A stretch of 64,000 nucleotides of DNA from an uncultured Lachnospiraceae bacterium. Its GTDB lineage: Bacteria > Bacillota > Clostridia > Lachnospirales > Lachnospiraceae. The position numbers and the translations under genes are program-made. The notes below the pieces were generated by a model. The model was not told the origin of the DNA and ran no database searches. It saw only the letters and a list, made by a program, of their open reading frames with translations. Shown here piece after piece: positions 42,531 through 51,483 of the stretch. The stretch is taken from assembly GCA_947243855.1 (NCBI GenBank), contig CAMXIK010000001.1:124001-188000 (forward strand), given 5' to 3'. Position 1 is the stretch's first letter. Every line of letters begins with the position of its first letter.

Positions 42531-43205
42531 ATGTCGAAAGAAGAGGTTCTCAGCTATTTTTATACCAACAGCAGCGAATACGGCGTAAAACGCACGCTGG
42601 TGATCCTGCTGTGCGGTCTGGCGGTCGGAATGATTATCTATCTGACCTATTATATTTCTTCGGAAAAGATTGCGTACAACAGGAAGTTTAACTGGTCGTT
42701 AGTGATCATGCACTTGATTACCGTGATTGTCATGATGATGATCAGCAGCAACATTGCGGTATCTCTGGGTATGGTCGGCGCGCTGTCCATTGTCCGTTTC
42801 CGGACGGCGGTGAAGGACAGCCGCGACACGATGTTTATTTTCTGGGCGATGGCGGAAGGGCTTTGCGTGAGTTCCCAGAACTGGCGGTTGACATTTACGT
42901 CCGTGCTGTTTATTGCGGTTGTTCTGATCGCTTCCAGTAAAGTGCCGGGAATCAGAAACCGATATTTGCTGATTGTGAACGGCGCGGGGGAGAGCATCGA
43001 TAGAAAACTGTTTGAAGAGAAATTAAAACCTTATATAGTAAGTTTTCGGGTGCGGACTGCCAATAAGGAAGCTGATCGCGAGGAAATGATCTGTGAGGTC
43101 AGGACAAAGGGGGAACTCGATCTGGATGTGCTCGACGAGCTTTTGTCCGTGCCGGGCATACAGTCTGTCAACTGGGTTGTGGAATCCGGAGAAACGGTAG
43201 GATGA
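42531..43205 (+). CDS. DUF4956 membrane protein
   Basis: 224 residues. Three or four membrane segments between residues 20 and 150 (LVILLCGLAVGMIIYLTYYI; LVIMHLITVIVMMMISS; LTFTSVLFIAVVLIAS) and a conserved SIVRFRTAVKDSRD loop, followed by a soluble C-terminal domain of about 70 residues. GGGAG precedes the ATG. DUF4956 is repeatedly found with VTC-domain proteins, so it probably forms a membrane complex or channel for the polymer or its regulator, but function is unknown. Confidence 0.87.
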   Translation: MSKEEVLSYFYTNSSEYGVKRTLVILLCGLAVGMIIYLTYYISSEKIAYNRKFNWSLVIMHLITVIVMMMISSNIAVSLGMVGALSIVRFRTAVKDSRDTMFIFWAMAEGLCVSSQNWRLTFTSVLFIAVVLIASSKVPGIRNRYLLIVNGAGESIDRKLFEEKLKPYIVSFRVRTANKEADREEMICEVRTKGELDLDVLDELLSVPGIQSVNWVVESGETVG

Positions 43206-45142
43206 TGAGTCGAAAAAGCGCGCTGTTTTGTTTGTTGTTCTTATGCGGGCTTCTGTGCCTGCTTCTTTTGTGTGACAAATATGACCGCACGGGACTGACG
43301 TTTTCCAGAGAGTCGGGGTTTTATGAGGAGCCTTTTGCGCTGGAGATGTCGGCTCCGATCGGGACCAAAATCTTTTATACGCTCGACGGTTCTGTACCGG
43401 ATGAAACGGCGTTTCTGTACACAGATCCCATTGTAATCGACGATGCGACCCTGCATCCGAATGTATATTCCATGCGGACCGATCTGGCATATGAGGCCAC
43501 GATGGAGGGCTTTCCCTATCAACTGCCTGATTATGCGGTAGACAAGTGTACGGTGGTCCGGGCCGTTTATCAGGATAGGGACGGAAAGTATCAGGACCTA
43601 AAAACGGAGAGCTATTTTGTAGGATATGAGGGGAAGCCGGGCTATTCGGGCATGAACGTGATTTCCATTGTGACGGACCCGGATCACTTGTTTGGCTATG
43701 ACGATGGTATTTACGTTTTCGGACGCAGATTTGATACGGAGCTGGATGAGAATGGAAATCATATCGAATTGACGGAAAATTTTAATCAGCATGGATTCCA
43801 ATGGGAGCGTCCTGCGGATATTCAGCTTTTTAACGCGGACAGGGAGGTTGTTTTGAAGCAGTCCTGCGGCATCCGCATTCAGGGAGGCGGCAGCCGGAGC
43901 TGTCTGCCCAAAAGCCTGAACCTTTACGCGAGAGAAGATTACGGCATGGCCAAAAGGTTTTATGCGGATTTATTCGGAACCGGCTATATGGCGGACACCT
44001 TGACCTTGTCTGCGGGCGGGCAGGACACGATCGCTAAGTTCCGGGATCGGTTCGTCTCGACGCTGACAAAAGATAGAGATTTCAGCACCATGAACTATGA
44101 GCCTTATGCGGCGTTTCTGGACGGCGAATACTGGGGCGTTTACTGGCTGACCGAACGCTATACCGACAACTATCTGAGCCATTACTATGGTATTGATAAG
44201 GACGATGCGCTGATCGTCAAAAACGGCAGGCCGGAATCGGACAGCGACGAGGACTGGGCGATTTATAACGGTATGATGAATTACCTAAAGGAGACTGACT
44301 TTTCCGTTTCGGATCAATACGAAGCGCTTGATGATACCATCGATCTGCAAAGCTATCTGGATTACTATGCGACGGAAATTTATATCGGGCGGGGGCTCGA
44401 TTGGCCCGGCGGTACAAACGAGGCGTTCTGGCGGTTGCGGGAACCGTCAAAAAACGCCGAAGGCGGGGCGTTTGGGGACGGCAGATGGCGGTGGATGCTC
44501 TTTGACGTGAATACAAAATCTTTGGACTTCGAGCTTGTGGGGGACGATACGCTTGCTTTTGCGATGGAGCACAGCACGGTGTTTCGCAACCTCTGCCAAA
44601 GCGATGGATTTAAAGAAGATTTCACTCTTACGATGATGGATATCGCCAACGAGGTTTTTTCTCCGGCTCACACGGAACCATTGATGGAGGCGCATCTTGA
44701 CCTGATGGCGGAGCCGGTGGATGCCCATTTGAAACGGTTTTTCGGATCTGACCACCCTTACCGGCTGGAAGAGGAAATGGGAAATATCCGCACCTTCTTG
44801 GAAAACCGGAAAGGGTATATGGGGGAGTTTTTGAAAGAGGATTTCGGGCTGGAAGGCAGCCTTGCCACGGTGGAAATCGGGATTACGGACGCTGCGGCGG
44901 GAAGCGTGGTTTTGAATACCATTACGCCGACCTTTGATGAAGAGGGAACGTGGCGGGGGGAATATTTTACGGATTATCCGGTCACGGTTTCGGCGTCCGT
45001 CAAGGAAGGCTTTCGTTTCGTCGGATGGGAGATAGACGGCGTGCAGGACGATGAAAGGATGGGCGAAGCGTCGGCGGAATTTATGATACCGGAAACGGGA
45101 TTGTATTTGCGGGCGGTTTTTGAGAAGGAGACGGGAGAGTAA
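43202..45142 (+). CDS. Membrane-anchored CotH family kinase
   Basis: 646 residues. An N-terminal membrane anchor (about residues 6-22), a chitobiase-like beta-sandwich with IFYTLDGSVPDE (about 55-70), a CotH kinase domain (about 140-500; SCGIRIQGGGSR, RYTDNYLSHYYGID, WRWMLFDVNTKSLDF), and a C-terminal repeat of about 85 residues like bacterial cell-wall InlB-type domains. CotH in Bacillus phosphorylates spore-coat proteins. The usual second Asp of the metal motif is Asn here (DVN), so activity is uncertain. ATGATG start overlaps the stop of the DUF4956 gene. The kinase domain faces outside the membrane. Confidence 0.88.
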   Translation: MMSRKSALFCLLFLCGLLCLLLLCDKYDRTGLTFSRESGFYEEPFALEMSAPIGTKIFYTLDGSVPDETAFLYTDPIVIDDATLHPNVYSMRTDLAYEATMEGFPYQLPDYAVDKCTVVRAVYQDRDGKYQDLKTESYFVGYEGKPGYSGMNVISIVTDPDHLFGYDDGIYVFGRRFDTELDENGNHIELTENFNQHGFQWERPADIQLFNADREVVLKQSCGIRIQGGGSRSCLPKSLNLYAREDYGMAKRFYADLFGTGYMADTLTLSAGGQDTIAKFRDRFVSTLTKDRDFSTMNYEPYAAFLDGEYWGVYWLTERYTDNYLSHYYGIDKDDALIVKNGRPESDSDEDWAIYNGMMNYLKETDFSVSDQYEALDDTIDLQSYLDYYATEIYIGRGLDWPGGTNEAFWRLREPSKNAEGGAFGDGRWRWMLFDVNTKSLDFELVGDDTLAFAMEHSTVFRNLCQSDGFKEDFTLTMMDIANEVFSPAHTEPLMEAHLDLMAEPVDAHLKRFFGSDHPYRLEEEMGNIRTFLENRKGYMGEFLKEDFGLEGSLATVEIGITDAAAGSVVLNTITPTFDEEGTWRGEYFTDYPVTVSASVKEGFRFVGWEIDGVQDDERMGEASAEFMIPETGLYLRAVFEKETGE

Positions 45143-45180
45143 GACGTGGAAATTTCCAGAGATTGTGGAGGCGTTGACGA

Positions 45181-46290
45181 ATGAATCGGGGTAACTACGG
45201 GAGTGCGCTTGTTCTGGCGGCCTTGATTGGAAGTTTGCTTTTTACGGAAACGGTGCTGGCAGCTCCGGCAGAGACAGAGGGGGCTTCCGTATCGGCGGAG
45301 TATGAAGCGTATTATGAGCGTTTGATGGCGATAGAAAATCAGGACGGGATCGCGGACGGCGGCTTTCGTGTGGTGGAAGATCAGATTTTTGCCTTAGAGC
45401 CGGAGGAAGAGGACAGCATTTTGATGGTGCCGGCTTTTGACGAGCAGTATCACCGATTGGCGTTGTTTATCGTGGATGGGGACGGGCGGATTCTTTACCG
45501 GACGGAGCAGCTAGAGACCAATTACTGTGTCAAGGGACGGATGCGGCAGCCGGTGCAGTCCATTGCGGCGGTCTCCTTTCAGGATCTGAACCGGGATGGC
45601 CGGACGGATATCGTTCTCATTACGTTCTGCGTCAACGAGAGCGGCGCCTATGCAGGGGAGACCTACAAGGTTGGGGACGTGCTTTTTCAAAATGCGGCGG
45701 GAAACGGTTTTTACCGGGATTACCGGATCTCGGAAAAAATTAACCGTTTTGGGATGAATAAGAGCGCGGAATCCATTGCGGCTTTTGTAAGGGACGGGGA
45801 TTCCACGGAATTTTTGTATACGGCGTCCACCTTGCGGGAACTGCAAAGAAACGGTTTCCGGATTATTTCAGAGCAGTGTTATCTGCGGACGTTCGGCAAG
45901 CTGGGTAAACTGCAGGTGACGCCGGGGACATACCGGCTTGCGGATTATGATATTTTTATGATTTATCTGGTGAGCGAGCAGGGCGATATTGTTTCGGTCT
46001 TACAGCCGATGGGAGAGTACGACAATCTCTATGCGCTCAAGGGCGTTGCCTGCCGGGATATTGACGGGGATGGGCTAAAAGACATTGTGGTTCTCGCCAG
46101 ATACAGCTATGAGGGCGAGGGCGGGGAGCTGCTGATTGAGAGCGATTACCGGATCTATTATCAGAGAACCGGCGGGTTTGTGCCGGATACGGAGATCAGG
46201 GACGCCTATCGGTGCAGCGACGAGGACACGATGGAAATACTGGTAGAGAAAGCGCGGGCTTATTGGGGGTGGCAGAGCACAAATGACTAA
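45181..46290 (+). CDS. Secreted protein with Asp-rich calcium-type repeats
   Basis: 369 residues. N-terminal signal peptide (about residues 1-27). Two motifs of the kind DLNRDGRTDIV (about residue 140) and DIDGDGLKDIV (about 290) match FG-GAP/VCBS-type calcium loops of beta-propellers. No enzyme motif was recognised. GGAGG is 10 bases upstream. Its stop overlaps the start of the response regulator gene by 8 bases, so it is tied to the two-component system and may be a periplasmic-side sensor partner; that is inferred. Confidence 0.72.
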   Translation: MNRGNYGSALVLAALIGSLLFTETVLAAPAETEGASVSAEYEAYYERLMAIENQDGIADGGFRVVEDQIFALEPEEEDSILMVPAFDEQYHRLALFIVDGDGRILYRTEQLETNYCVKGRMRQPVQSIAAVSFQDLNRDGRTDIVLITFCVNESGAYAGETYKVGDVLFQNAAGNGFYRDYRISEKINRFGMNKSAESIAAFVRDGDSTEFLYTASTLRELQRNGFRIISEQCYLRTFGKLGKLQVTPGTYRLADYDIFMIYLVSEQGDIVSVLQPMGEYDNLYALKGVACRDIDGDGLKDIVVLARYSYEGEGGELLIESDYRIYYQRTGGFVPDTEIRDAYRCSDEDTMEILVEKARAYWGWQSTND

Positions 46291-46942
46291 AATACTGATT
46301 GTAGACGATGAAAAACCGATCTGTGACTTGATAGACTTAAATCTTTCTTCCGCGGGGTATCATTGTACAGCGGTACAGGACGGCCTGCAGGCGATCGACC
46401 TGATCGAGAAGGAAGAGTTTGAACTGGTTCTTTTGGATATCATGCTCCCGGGAGCGGACGGCTATGATGTGATGGAGTACATACGGCCGCTGGGGATTCC
46501 AGTGATCTTTATTACCGCCAAGCATGAGGTAAAGCATCGGGTGAAGGGGTTGAAACTGGGCGCGGACGATTATCTGGTCAAACCCTTCGACGTAGTAGAG
46601 CTGGTGGCGAGAGTGGAGGCGGTGCTCAGGCGTTACAACAAAGCGGAACAGCATCTTACGGCGGGAGACGTGACAGTGGATGTGGACGCGCGCAGGGTGA
46701 CGAAGGCGGGACGTCCGGTGGAACTGACGAACAAAGAATTTGGTCTTCTGCTCCTTTTTATGAAAAATAAGAACGTCGCCCTGTTTCGGGAGACCTTATA
46801 TGAAAAGGTGTGGGAAGGGGAATACTTTGCGGACAGCAGGACGCTTGATCTGCATGTACAGCGTTTACGGAAAAAACTGGGGTGGGAGCATAATCTGGTG
46901 GCCGTGTATAAGGTCGGCTACCGTTTAGAGGTGCAGGAATGA
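46283..46942 (+). CDS. OmpR-family response regulator
   Basis: 219 residues. Receiver with D8, D9, phosphoacceptor D52 (LLDIMLPG), T77 and K100, and a C-terminal winged helix (about 125-215) with the VAVYKVGYRLE end. Starts inside the upstream gene and overlaps the kinase by 4 bases. OmpR-type proteins bind direct repeats as dimers; an array of 11-bp-spaced repeats lies 2.3 kb downstream, ahead of the amidase-deacetylase gene, and is its most likely target. Confidence 0.95.
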   Translation: MTKILIVDDEKPICDLIDLNLSSAGYHCTAVQDGLQAIDLIEKEEFELVLLDIMLPGADGYDVMEYIRPLGIPVIFITAKHEVKHRVKGLKLGADDYLVKPFDVVELVARVEAVLRRYNKAEQHLTAGDVTVDVDARRVTKAGRPVELTNKEFGLLLLFMKNKNVALFRETLYEKVWEGEYFADSRTLDLHVQRLRKKLGWEHNLVAVYKVGYRLEVQE

Positions 46943-48396
46943 AATTTTCGATGAAATTAGTGCTGTCTACCATGATCGTGCTGGCGCTGGCGCTGGGATT
47001 CAGCGGTTTTTATTTTGTAAACTATGTGTTCGAGACTTCTCTGGAAAGAGAGGTGGGACAGGCGCTCGATGAGAGCAGCATCTTAAGCTTTGCTTTTGAG
47101 ACGGCGGCTTTGAATGTGCCTCTCAAGTACAGCGTTTTGCCAGACAGCGTGGTGGAGGAGATCGCGTCCAAACTGGAAATGGGCGGACAGAGCGGCGGGC
47201 GTCTTCTGCGGATTGCCGATGAGGAAAAAAACATACTGTATACCAGCAGCGGATTTACTACGGATGAGGGATTGCTGCCGCAGACGGATCAGCACACCAA
47301 ATCCTACCGCGTGATTCGCGCGCAGGACAGTTTCTATGTGCACACTTGCGTATCCATCAATGCGCTCAACCGGATTTTGTATTTGGAGACCATGAAGGAT
47401 GTGACGGGAGTGTTTACGGAACGCGCCCTTGGGTTTTCCCTGTATCGCAAGGTAACGATTGTTATGCTGCTGACCGGAATGGTTGTCATGCTGTTTATCG
47501 CTTCCTTCCTGACAAAGCCGATTCGTCTGCTGACACAGGCGACCAGAAAAATGGCGGCGGGAGATTACGCCTACCGGGCCAGACAGATCAGCCGGGATGA
47601 GCTGGGGCAGCTTACCGGGGATTTTAACAGGATGGCAAATGCCTTGGAGGAAACGATCTGTAAGCTGGAGGAGGAGATCGAAGCGAGGGAGGAGTTTATG
47701 GGCGCGTTTGCCCATGAATTGAAAACGCCTCTGACGGCGATCATCGGCTATGCGGACATGCTGCGTTCCCACAAAATGGACGAGGAAAAAAGCATCCTGT
47801 CGGCAAATTATATCTATACGGAGGGCAAACGCTTAGAGGCGATGTCCTTCCGGCTTCTGGATATTATCGTGGCAAAACAGGAAGAGGCTAACTTACAGGA
47901 AACCTCTGTGGGAGAACTCTTTGCCTATCTACGGGAAATGTTTGCGGAGAAAAAGGAGCAGGATATCCGCTTCGCCTACGAGGAAGCCGTGGTATGGATG
48001 GAAGAGAACCTGATCAAGACCGTGCTGGTAAACCTGATCGACAATGCCTGTAAGGCTTCGGAGACAGGAGGCGGAGCGGACGGCGCGGGTTCCGATACGG
48101 CGGGTGTGGTCGAGGTCAGCGGCAAGGCGGCCGACGGCGGTTACCGGATCGCGGTAAAAGATTATGGGATCGGCATACCGGAGGCGGAACAAAATAAGAT
48201 TGTCAAGGCGTTTTACATGGTGGATAAGTCAAGGGCAAGAAGCAAGAACGGGGCGGGGCTTGGACTGGCCCTGTGTGCGGAGATTCTAAAGATTCATCAC
48301 AGCGAATTACAGATTGAGAGTAAAGTTGGGGAAGGCTCCTGTTTCAGCTTCCTATTAAGTACCCACGAAAAGAGGGACGGAGAATCGTACATATGA
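46939..48396 (+). CDS. HAMP-containing sensor histidine kinase
   Basis: 485 residues. Membrane segments at about residues 5-27 and 168-190 flank an extracytoplasmic sensor of about 140 residues. HAMP (about 190-245), HisKA with FAHELKTPLTAIIGYADML (phosphoacceptor His about 259), and HATPase_c with NLIDNACKAS, VKDYGIGIPE and GAGLGLALCAEI boxes. Coupled to the response regulator by an ATGA overlap. The sensed signal is unknown, perhaps cell-envelope state given the neighbours. Confidence 0.94.
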   Translation: MKFSMKLVLSTMIVLALALGFSGFYFVNYVFETSLEREVGQALDESSILSFAFETAALNVPLKYSVLPDSVVEEIASKLEMGGQSGGRLLRIADEEKNILYTSSGFTTDEGLLPQTDQHTKSYRVIRAQDSFYVHTCVSINALNRILYLETMKDVTGVFTERALGFSLYRKVTIVMLLTGMVVMLFIASFLTKPIRLLTQATRKMAAGDYAYRARQISRDELGQLTGDFNRMANALEETICKLEEEIEAREEFMGAFAHELKTPLTAIIGYADMLRSHKMDEEKSILSANYIYTEGKRLEAMSFRLLDIIVAKQEEANLQETSVGELFAYLREMFAEKKEQDIRFAYEEAVVWMEENLIKTVLVNLIDNACKASETGGGADGAGSDTAGVVEVSGKAADGGYRIAVKDYGIGIPEAEQNKIVKAFYMVDKSRARSKNGAGLGLALCAEILKIHHSELQIESKVGEGSCFSFLLSTHEKRDGESYI

Positions 48397-49223
48397 AGAA
48401 TCAGGTATATTATCTGGCGGTTCCGCTGTTGGCGGCGCTTGCAATGTTTGTTTCCATATGGGGGCCGGAGGCGCTGGCGGAGTATAAGGATCAGGGGATT
48501 CTGGACAGACCGCATACGGAAAACGTGGAAAATGCCGGGGAGGGCTACCGCTACCAGATGAACAGCAATGAGAAGCTGTATCTTCTGTCATGCTGTTTGA
48601 GCAGCCAGTCCATTCCGGAGAGCGAGACGAGCGCCATGACGCATGAGGAGGACGTGGAGGCTGAGTATCAGGAACTGGAAGGTTCTTATGCCTTTGTGGT
48701 GAACCGCAGGGGGCCGTCCGGCAGGGAGATCACGGACGAGCAGATCTATGTCACATGTAATGAGGGGCTTGCGCTGCTCAAGGAAAAAGGAATCTTGCCA
48801 GAGCAGGTAAAGGAGGTGGAGGCGTCTTCCTACGACGTGACGCTTTACTCAGCGATCGATGTGCTGGAACCGCGCAATAATGTGGCGGTCTGGAAGATGA
48901 GCCTCTCCAATTCCCAGAAAAATGCGGATAAGACAAACCGTCTGATGGATGCCTATCTGGATGCGGACGACGGAAAAATATATGAGTTTTATGTGAGGAC
49001 GCCTCTCTTGTGGGAAGAGATCGACGCGGATGCGCTGGTGGCGGACTGGGCGGCCTATATGGGGCTTGGAGAACCAGAGCCTTATGAGTCGGACAACCCG
49101 CTCTTAGAGACGACGCCGTATTTTCGCAAATATGTTTTCCAAGGCATGGGGAACGGACAGACGGTGGTCACGCTGGGATTTTACGAGGGGATCAACGAAT
49201 TGTTCCTGAAAGTGTCCAGATGA
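48393..49223 (+). CDS. Exported protein of unknown function
   Basis: 276 residues. An N-terminal hydrophobic segment (about 5-30) acts as signal or anchor. The rest is acidic and mixed alpha/beta with no recognised domain; there are similarities in style to regulatory proteins that sit next to HK/RR pairs (YycH/YycI-like placement), but I see no sequence motif to support that. Starts within the kinase stop (ATGA). Its stop codon lies in the first unit of the GATGCAA repeat array. Confidence 0.68.
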   Translation: MKNQVYYLAVPLLAALAMFVSIWGPEALAEYKDQGILDRPHTENVENAGEGYRYQMNSNEKLYLLSCCLSSQSIPESETSAMTHEEDVEAEYQELEGSYAFVVNRRGPSGREITDEQIYVTCNEGLALLKEKGILPEQVKEVEASSYDVTLYSAIDVLEPRNNVAVWKMSLSNSQKNADKTNRLMDAYLDADDGKIYEFYVRTPLLWEEIDADALVADWAAYMGLGEPEPYESDNPLLETTPYFRKYVFQGMGNGQTVVTLGFYEGINELFLKVSR

Positions 49224-49305
49224 TGCAACTTTGATGCAAAAAAGATGGGATTTTGATGCAACTATTATGGCGTTTTGATGCAACTTAGATGAAATTCTGA
49301 TGCAG
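49222..49305 (+). repeat. Array of eight 11-bp-spaced GATGCAA-like repeats (probable response-regulator sites)
   Basis: Heptamers begin at exact 11-bp steps: 49222 GATGCAA, 49233 GATGCAA, 49244 GATGGGA, 49255 GATGCAA, 49266 TATGGCG, 49277 GATGCAA, 49288 GATGAAA, 49299 GATGCAG. The strongest copies from 49233 on are every 22 bp, with weaker ones between, the pattern of tandem half-sites for OmpR-type dimers. The last copy covers the -35 position of the amidase-deacetylase promoter. Confidence 0.85.
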
Positions 49306-49312
49306 CCCGCAG

Positions 49313-49336
49313 GTATGCTTACACTGTAAAGCATAC
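49313..49336. promoter_or_regulatory. Imperfect palindrome over the -10 of the amidase-deacetylase gene
   Basis: GTATGCTT (49313-49320) and AAGCATAC (49329-49336) with inner TTACA/TGTAA arms. TACACT (49320-49325) inside it is a likely -10, 17 bp from the last GATGCA repeat, with no consensus -35. This suits an activator-dependent promoter. Confidence 0.6.
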
Positions 49337-49354
49337 AAGAGAGGAGCATCAGAG

Positions 49355-50833
49355 ATGTACGGAGAGTCGTCGTTTACATGGGAGTATGTCTGTGGTTATG
49401 AGACGAGGGAGCAGAGAAAAAGGCGTCTGTTAAGGAGGACGTACGGACTGAGCGCTACTTTGTGTATCGTCAGTCTGACAGCAATGCTTTCCGTGAAGAT
49501 TGCTTCGGCAGGCGGCGTCCGGTATCTGACGGAAAAATTTTGGAATACGGAGAAGGAGGCAGCGGCGGATCTGCCGTTTACCGGGGAAGGGATAGAGACG
49601 ATACAGGAGGAAACGGCAGTACCCCTCCCTGTAGTGACGGAGCAGATGGCAGTTCCCGCCGGGAATGAGAACGGGCAGCCGGCAGCGGTACAGATTCCAA
49701 CGGTTTATTTAGATCCGGGACATGGCGGTGCGGACGAGGGCTGCGCAAGGGAAGGCGTTCTGGAAAAAGACCTGAATCTTGCCATTGCGCTGTTAGTAAG
49801 GGATAGGCTGGAAGAGCAGGGCTATAAGGTGATCATGTCCAGAGAGACAGATACCTATGTTGCGAAGGAAGCGCGCGTGGAGGAAGCAAACCAGTCGGGG
49901 GCGGATATCTATATCAGCATTCATCAGAACGCTGCGGAGGACGGCGCCGGGGTGAACGGGATGGAGGTGTGGTATACGGAGGACGGCGACCGGAGCGGCA
50001 GTAAGAGACTGGCGCAGTTGATCCGGCAGCAGACGTTAAAGAGCACTGGAGCTGCGGACCGGGAATTGCGGGGCGACGCGGATTTTTATGTGACGGGGAA
50101 CGCTTCTATGCCCGCTTGTCTGATTGAGACTGGATTTCTCTCCAATTCGGCGGAGCGCAGGAAACTGAGTCTTGCGGAATATCAGCAGGAGATCGCGGAC
50201 GGCATCGTGCAGGGCGTTTCCTACTATTTTCATCCAAAGACCATGTACTTAACCTTTGACGACGGCCCTTCCGAGGAAAATACAAGGAAGGTGCTCGCGA
50301 TCCTGCGGGAAAGAAATATTAAGGCTACCTTCTTTCTGATAGGAGAGAATGTGAGACAGCATCCGGAGGTGGCGCGCCAGATCGTGGCGGAAGGACATAC
50401 CATTGGCATTCACTGCGATAACCATGATTATGACGTTTTATATGAGAGTGTGGACAGTTATGTGGCGGATTTTGAAAAGGCAAGACAGACGGTATACGAA
50501 GTGACGGGAGTGGAGACGAATTTGTTCCGTTTTCCGGGCGGAAGCGTCAACGACTTTAATGAGAAAACGGGCGAAGCGATCATCCGTGAGATGACGGAGA
50601 GAGGCTACATTTATTACGACTGGAACGCCAGTCTGGAAGACGCGGTTAAAAATCCAGACCCGAAGCAGCTCATAGAAAACGGCGTAACGACGACGTTGGG
50701 GCGCAAGAAGGTCATCCTGCTCGCCCATGATGTGGTTGGCAGTACGGGGCTTTGTCTGGAGGAGCTTCTGGACAGCCTGCCGGAATATGAAATGAAGCCG
50801 CTCAGCGAGGAGGTAGAGCCGATTCGTTTTTGA
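49355..50833 (+). CDS. Amidase_3 - polysaccharide deacetylase fusion, membrane-anchored
   Basis: 492 residues. Basic cytoplasmic N-terminus, membrane segment (about 30-52), Pro-rich linker, Amidase_3 domain (about 115-292; zinc ligands H123 in DPGHGG, E137, H190 in SIHQNA; catalytic E258 in LIETGF), then a NodB deacetylase domain (about 296-480; TFDDGP 300-305, H353 and H357, RFPGG 392-396, ILLAHD). The two activities would cut the peptide from muramic acid and remove acetyl groups from glycan. GAGAGGAGC precedes the ATG. Preceded by the 11-bp repeat array, so it is probably the main target of the adjacent two-component system. Confidence 0.92.
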   Translation: MYGESSFTWEYVCGYETREQRKRRLLRRTYGLSATLCIVSLTAMLSVKIASAGGVRYLTEKFWNTEKEAAADLPFTGEGIETIQEETAVPLPVVTEQMAVPAGNENGQPAAVQIPTVYLDPGHGGADEGCAREGVLEKDLNLAIALLVRDRLEEQGYKVIMSRETDTYVAKEARVEEANQSGADIYISIHQNAAEDGAGVNGMEVWYTEDGDRSGSKRLAQLIRQQTLKSTGAADRELRGDADFYVTGNASMPACLIETGFLSNSAERRKLSLAEYQQEIADGIVQGVSYYFHPKTMYLTFDDGPSEENTRKVLAILRERNIKATFFLIGENVRQHPEVARQIVAEGHTIGIHCDNHDYDVLYESVDSYVADFEKARQTVYEVTGVETNLFRFPGGSVNDFNEKTGEAIIREMTERGYIYYDWNASLEDAVKNPDPKQLIENGVTTTLGRKKVILLAHDVVGSTGLCLEELLDSLPEYEMKPLSEEVEPIRF

Positions 50834-51107
50834 GCGGGATAAAATTGATGGAAAGCTGTTTTCCCAACCCTTTTGCTAAAAGCTGTAGTGTGGCGACTGT
50901 AGGACTGCAGTTGCCACTTTCGATACGGCTGATGTTTGATTGGCGGATTCCGGAACGTTCTGCAAGTTCCTGCTGTGTCATATTCATGGAAGTTCTTGCT
51001 TCAATAAGCGCTTGGGCCACTTCAAATTCAATTCTTGTCGCCTCGTGCTCTGCACGAAATTCTGGATTTTTTAATTGCTTTTCCAGATATTTGTGAAGAT
51101 CGTTCAT
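50802..51107 (-). CDS. higA: XRE-family antitoxin, HigA-like
   Basis: 101 residues. N-terminal helical extension and an XRE helix-turn-helix (about residues 38-90; MTQQELAERSGIRQSNISRIESG). It begins 4 bases before the end of the toxin gene and is translated second, the HigBA order. It ends inside the 3' end of the convergent deacetylase gene (32-base overlap). Confidence 0.85.
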   Translation of the reverse strand: MNDLHKYLEKQLKNPEFRAEHEATRIEFEVAQALIEARTSMNMTQQELAERSGIRQSNISRIESGNCSPTVATLQLLAKGLGKQLSINFIPLKNESALPPR

Positions 51108-51466
51108 ATTCGTGAATTCCTTTCTTGGGCCTTTTGTTCGTAGTCGGCTTTATATTTTTTGGCTAATTCTAGTTGGCTGCGCGGTGTCTTTTGGGTTTTT
51201 TTGATAAAACCATTGGTTAGTATAATTTTATTATTTATGTAGAAGAAGTAGAAAATTCGTGAAATATCTGAGGAAAATTTGATTCTAAGTTCAAATAGTC
51301 CTCCGCCGACATGCTTTGAATAGGGTTCACGTAAGTTGTTCCCGAATTTTTCTAAAATGAGTAAGCTGTCCAATGCCTTATTTCGCATTTTAACATTCAG
51401 GGTATCCAGAAATTCTTCGACAGGAGATGTTCCGTCGGATAATCGATAAAATTCAATGTCAAACAT
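51104..51466 (-). CDS. higB: RelE/HigB-like toxin (Gp49 type)
   Basis: 120 residues. Short mRNA-interferase-type protein with FDIEFYRLSDGTSPVEEFLDTL at the N-terminus and GLFELRIKFSSDISRIFYFF core, typical of the phage-derived Gp49/HigB group. C-terminal LAKKYKADYE helix. AAAGAAAGGAA precedes the ATG. It forms a pair with the downstream XRE protein. Confidence 0.87.
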   Translation of the reverse strand: MFDIEFYRLSDGTSPVEEFLDTLNVKMRNKALDSLLILEKFGNNLREPYSKHVGGGLFELRIKFSSDISRIFYFFYINNKIILTNGFIKKTQKTPRSQLELAKKYKADYEQKAQERNSRI

Positions 51467-51483
51467 AAGGATTCCTTTCTTTC

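Noticed and set aside
49222-49305. CRISPR array
   Set aside because: Repeat period is 11 bp with no spacers; fits regulator half-sites, not CRISPR.
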